Below, one piece after another: positions 61,474 through 64,000 of a DNA stretch of 64,000 nt. The stretch comes from Blastococcus saxobsidens. GTDB taxonomy: Bacteria > Actinomycetota > Actinomycetes > Mycobacteriales > Geodermatophilaceae. Numbering within the stretch: position 1 is the stretch's first letter; each line of letters opens with the position of its first letter. Under the pieces are notes generated by a model. It was not told the DNA's origin and did not search any database. It saw only the letters and a list, made by a program, of their open reading frames with translations. Made by a program: the position numbers and the translations under genes. The stretch is taken from assembly GCF_002938435.1 (NCBI RefSeq), contig NZ_POQT01000003.1, positions 124,001 through 188,000 of the forward strand, written 5' to 3'.

Positions 61474-62868
61474 TCAGCCGGCGGGGGTGGCCGCCGCGAT
61501 CAGGTCGGCGACGGACGTCGCCCGGTCCACCTGCCACACGCGGGTGGCGAGCAGCTCGGCCCGCTCGCGCCCCAGGATCCCGTCGACGAGGTCGTGGAAC
61601 TTCTCCTGGAGCTCCTCGTCGGAGATGCGGTTGCCCGGGGTGCCGGTGGCCGCGTCGACGCGGATCGTCAGCTCCCGGCCGTCGGTCAGGCGGGCCGTGG
61701 CGATCGCGGCCTCGTGCGGCACCTGGTCGGAGGGGACGACCGAGATGCGGGACATCAGGCTGCGGACGTCCGGCCGCACCACGTTGGCGTCGGTGAACTG
61801 CCGCTCGCGGGCGGTGCCCTCGATCAGGGCGATCGAGCAGGCGAACTGGACGCTGAACTTGCCCTCGAGGGCCGTCAGCGGGTTCGTCTTCCCGGTCAGC
61901 TCGGCGACCAGCGGGTGCACCTGCAGTTCGATCGACTCGACGTCCTCGGGCCGGACGCCGTGCTCGCTGCCGAGGCTGCGCACCGAGTCGATCGGCGGGT
62001 GCGTCACGACGCCGCAGGCGTAGGGCTTGATGCCGTTGCGGAAGATCTCCCACCGGTCGCCCAGCCCGGACGTCAGGTCCTCCGGGGTGGACCTCGTGGA
62101 CATCACCGAGAACATGCCGCGGCGGCCCTCCAGCGAGTCGGGGGCGGCCACGTAGCCGCCCTCGGCCAGCAGCGCCGACAGCAGCCCCGCCTCGGCCGCG
62201 TGGCCGGCGTGGAAGGACTTCGTCATCGCGCCGAACTGCTCGCGGTGCCCGGCGGCCTGCGTGGCCGCCAGTCCGAGGGCGTGCGGCATGAGCGCGGGGG
62301 ACAGGCCCAGCAGTCGGGCGCTGGCGGTGGCCGCGCCCAGGGTGCCGGTGGTGCCGGTCATGTGCCAGCCGATGTCGTAGTGCTCGGGGTACAGGGCGAC
62401 GCTCACCCGGGCGCTCAGCTCGTAGCCGAGGGCGTGCGCGGCGAGCAGGTCGGCGCCGGTGCCTCCGCGCCACTCCGCGAGCGCCAGGCCGCTGGCGTAC
62501 AGCGGGGTGGTCGGGTGCAGGATCGTCGGGATGTGCGTGTCGTCGAAGTCGAAGACGTGCGCCGAGATGCCGTTCACCAGGGCCGCGTCCGTGGCCCGCA
62601 GGCGGGCCGTGGTGCCGAGGACCGCCGCCTGCGGCTGACCCCCCATGGCCTGCATCGTCCGCGCGACGATCGTCGGTGCCTCCTCGTGGACGGCGCCGAT
62701 CGCCGTGCCGAAGAAGTCCAGCAGGCACCGCTTGCTCTCGTGCAGCACATCGGCGGGCAGGTCCTCGGTCCGCGTCCGGGAGACGAAGGTCGCCAGCTCC
62801 CGGGTCGCCGCGGATACCCGCTCGTCCATCGTGTCCGGGTCCTGGGTGGTCGCTGGTTCCGGGGCCAT
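61474..62868 (-). CDS. MmgE/PrpD-family protein 4
   Basis: A 464-residue MmgE/PrpD enzyme. The blocks are HVFDFDDTHIPTILHPTTPL, YDIGWHMTGTTGTLGAA, FGAMTKSFHAGHAAEAG and IKPYACGVVTHPPID. Compared with PrpD-2 and -3, HPG is HPT and the GK of HPGKAA is GH, so the substrate pocket probably differs while the catalytic His, Lys and Asp remain. ATG at 62868 has AAGGAG five bases upstream. It follows the carboxymuconolactone-decarboxylase-like gene by 46 bases of C-rich leader and belongs to a separate leftward operon that enters from beyond the right edge. Confidence 0.88.
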   Translation of the reverse strand: MAPEPATTQDPDTMDERVSAATRELATFVSRTRTEDLPADVLHESKRCLLDFFGTAIGAVHEEAPTIVARTMQAMGGQPQAAVLGTTARLRATDAALVNGISAHVFDFDDTHIPTILHPTTPLYASGLALAEWRGGTGADLLAAHALGYELSARVSVALYPEHYDIGWHMTGTTGTLGAATASARLLGLSPALMPHALGLAATQAAGHREQFGAMTKSFHAGHAAEAGLLSALLAEGGYVAAPDSLEGRRGMFSVMSTRSTPEDLTSGLGDRWEIFRNGIKPYACGVVTHPPIDSVRSLGSEHGVRPEDVESIELQVHPLVAELTGKTNPLTALEGKFSVQFACSIALIEGTARERQFTDANVVRPDVRSLMSRISVVPSDQVPHEAAIATARLTDGRELTIRVDAATGTPGNRISDEELQEKFHDLVDGILGRERAELLATRVWQVDRATSVADLIAAATPAG

Positions 62869-62914
62869 GGTTCTCCTTGGGTTGGGTCGGGTCGGATCGG
62901 GTTGGCTGGGGGGA

Positions 62915-63340
62915 TCAGTTGCCCTGGTCGTCGCGGGCCGTGCCGGCCACCGGGACGGTCGGCTCGATGCCCTCGGCGCCGACGACCTCCCGCCAGGCGT
63001 CGAAGCCGACCTGGAACGCCACGACACCGGCCTCCGGGAGGGAGATCTCGATCGCCTCGAGTATTTCCTGGGGGCTGAGACCCAGGTCGAGCGCGACCCG
63101 GATGTGGCTCTGGATGTGCTCCTTGGAAGCCCGCATGACCGTCAGGCTGACGATGAAGATCAGCTCCTTGACGGTGCGGTCCAGGGTGCGCTGTTCGAGG
63201 TAGGCGGCCTTGACCAGACCGTTGGCGGCGGTCAGCACCTCGAAGTCGTGCTTGGCCATCACCTTGTGGTAGTCGAGCACGTATCCCCGCGAGCGGACCA
63301 TGTCGTCGACGTACTGCTGCTGCTGCTCGGGTGTGGCCAT
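62915..63340 (-). CDS. Carboxymuconolactone decarboxylase (AhpD-like) family protein
   Basis: A 141-residue all-helical protein. LDRTVKELIFIVSLTVMRASKEHIQSHIRVALDLGLSPQEILEAI, taken in parts, is the CMD core with the His of EHIQSHI and the G.s..EI.e helix. The redox CxxC of AhpD is absent, so it is not a peroxidase partner. It could be a decarboxylase or isomerase helping the acid pathway, but no direct evidence exists. The ATG at 63340 has GGAG seven bases upstream. It sits between the hydroxyacid dehydrogenase and PrpD-4 in one operon. Confidence 0.85.
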   Translation of the reverse strand: MATPEQQQQYVDDMVRSRGYVLDYHKVMAKHDFEVLTAANGLVKAAYLEQRTLDRTVKELIFIVSLTVMRASKEHIQSHIRVALDLGLSPQEILEAIEISLPEAGVVAFQVGFDAWREVVGAEGIEPTVPVAGTARDDQGN

Positions 63341-63427
63341 GGCTGGGCTCCTCGGTGATCGCGGGCGCCGCGGGCGCGGGCCCGTCGGCTGTGGGTGTGC
63401 CTCCTCGCGGCGGTCCGGGCCGCCGCC

Positions 63428-64000
63428 TCAGTCGCCCCTCGGGCCCGGTCGCACGCCCGCGCGCGCCGCCACGTAGGCGGCGATCTCGGTGTGGTCGGCC
63501 CCGGCCTCCCGGTCCTGCGCCGCAGCGATCCACTGCTCGAGGCAGCCGGCCGACAGCGGCGAGGGCGTGCCGGTGTCGTGGGCCAGGTCCAGGGCGGTGC
63601 GCAGGTCCTTGACCATCAGGCGCATGGCGAACCCGGAGTCGAAGGTGCCGGAGAGCACGAAGCGCGCCATCTTGACCTCGGTGGCGTGGTTGCGGCCCGT
63701 CGACCCGTTGAGAACGTCGAGCATGACGGCGGGGTCCAGTCCGAAGTTCGACCCGATCGCGAGGACCTCGGAGGCGGCGGCCAGGCCGACGGCCGAGAGC
63801 AGGTTGTTCAGCGCCTTCATCGCGTGGCCCGCCCCGGCGGGGCCGACGTGCACCGGCTCGCCGAGGGCGGAGAGCAGGGCGTGCACGCGGTCGACGTCGG
63901 CAGGTTCCCCGCCGGCCATGATCGCCAGCTCGCCGGTCCGTGCCCGTGCCACGCCGCCGGACACCGGGGCGTCGACGAGCGCGATGCCGCGGCTGCGGGC
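63428..64000 (-). CDS. Beta-hydroxyacid dehydrogenase (HIBADH/6-PGDH family), C-terminal part, cut by window edge
   Basis: About 190 C-terminal residues; the N-terminal NAD domain lies beyond 64000. The frame is open to the edge (GIALVDAPVSGG, the substrate-binding block). [39 protein letters not shown] with the catalytic Lys, and KMARFVLSGTFDSGFAMRLMVKDLRTAL are family hallmarks. It oxidises or reduces 3-hydroxyacids such as 3-hydroxyisobutyrate or tartronate semialdehyde. It heads the leftward operon and may feed or drain the acid pathway. Confidence 0.9.
   Translation of the reverse strand, partial: ARSRGIALVDAPVSGGVARARTGELAIMAGGEPADVDRVHALLSALGEPVHVGPAGAGHAMKALNNLLSAVGLAAASEVLAIGSNFGLDPAVMLDVLNGSTGRNHATEVKMARFVLSGTFDSGFAMRLMVKDLRTALDLAHDTGTPSPLSAGCLEQWIAAAQDREAGADHTEIAAYVAARAGVRPGPRGD

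Overview
This 64 kb window is chromosomal DNA from a very GC-rich actinobacterium. The signs are GTG and TTG starts, dense overlapping operons, actinobacterial gene families (CGNR regulators, bifunctional PAP2/diacylglycerol kinase, class A penicillin-binding protein with a proline-rich tail) and repeated leaderless promoters with a TANNNT box 5-8 nt before the start codon. The style suggests Geodermatophilaceae-like bacteria, but that is inference and no marker gene settles it. No insertion sequence, phage, CRISPR array or rRNA was seen. Two tRNA genes, Ser(GCT) and Arg(ACG), are present.

Region A (1-32.7 kb) is a large exopolysaccharide / cell-surface glycan locus. It holds a cut glycosyltransferase, a TupA-type ATP-grasp enzyme with a decayed duplicate, a secreted beta-helix protein, an undecaprenyl-phosphate sugar transferase, a repeat-rich exported protein, rmlB and rmlD, a Wzz/BY-kinase, a CapD-type 4,6-dehydratase, a WecA-like transferase, two further glycosyltransferases, a Wzx-like flippase, a Wzy-like polymerase, an AsnB amidotransferase, a UDP-sugar 4-epimerase and 6-dehydrogenase, and an acyltransferase. 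Three long low-molecular-weight tyrosine phosphatases and two LytR-CpsA-Psr ligases are spread through it. Small paralogous proteins recur at 7.4-9.4 kb and 31.7-32.7 kb. The logic is nucleotide-sugar synthesis, lipid-linked assembly, flipping, polymerisation under BY-kinase/phosphatase control, and attachment to the wall by LCP enzymes.

Region B (32.8-47 kb) is housekeeping and stress: a PHP/HhH protein that seems to start at CTG, DoxX and VanZ membrane proteins, KtrAB potassium uptake, a PAP2-DAGK fusion, a CGNR regulator divergent from an MFS exporter with palindromic operators between them, the two tRNAs enclosing an unusual membrane-anchored DGNHR-motif protein and a phosphotransferase, and a class A PBP.

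Region C (47-64 kb) is a catabolic locus that I consider the most interesting part. It combines an isocitrate-lyase/PEP-mutase-family enzyme, a double-hotdog MaoC hydratase, a CitE-type lyase, a family III CoA-transferase, an acyl-CoA dehydrogenase, four MmgE/PrpD-family proteins, a GntR/FCD regulator, an orphan tricarboxylate-type binding lipoprotein facing an AbrB-type permease, a carboxymuconolactone-decarboxylase-like protein and a beta-hydroxyacid dehydrogenase cut by the right edge. The CoA-transferase + MaoC + CitE set has the logic of itaconate degradation, and the MmgE/PrpD family includes cis-aconitate decarboxylase. Import and breakdown of a branched di- or tricarboxylate through itaconyl/citramalyl-CoA-like intermediates is therefore a reasonable hypothesis. 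A nearby gene encoding a thioredoxin-fold/DinB-like protein is interrupted by an amber codon where a CxxC cysteine would be expected.
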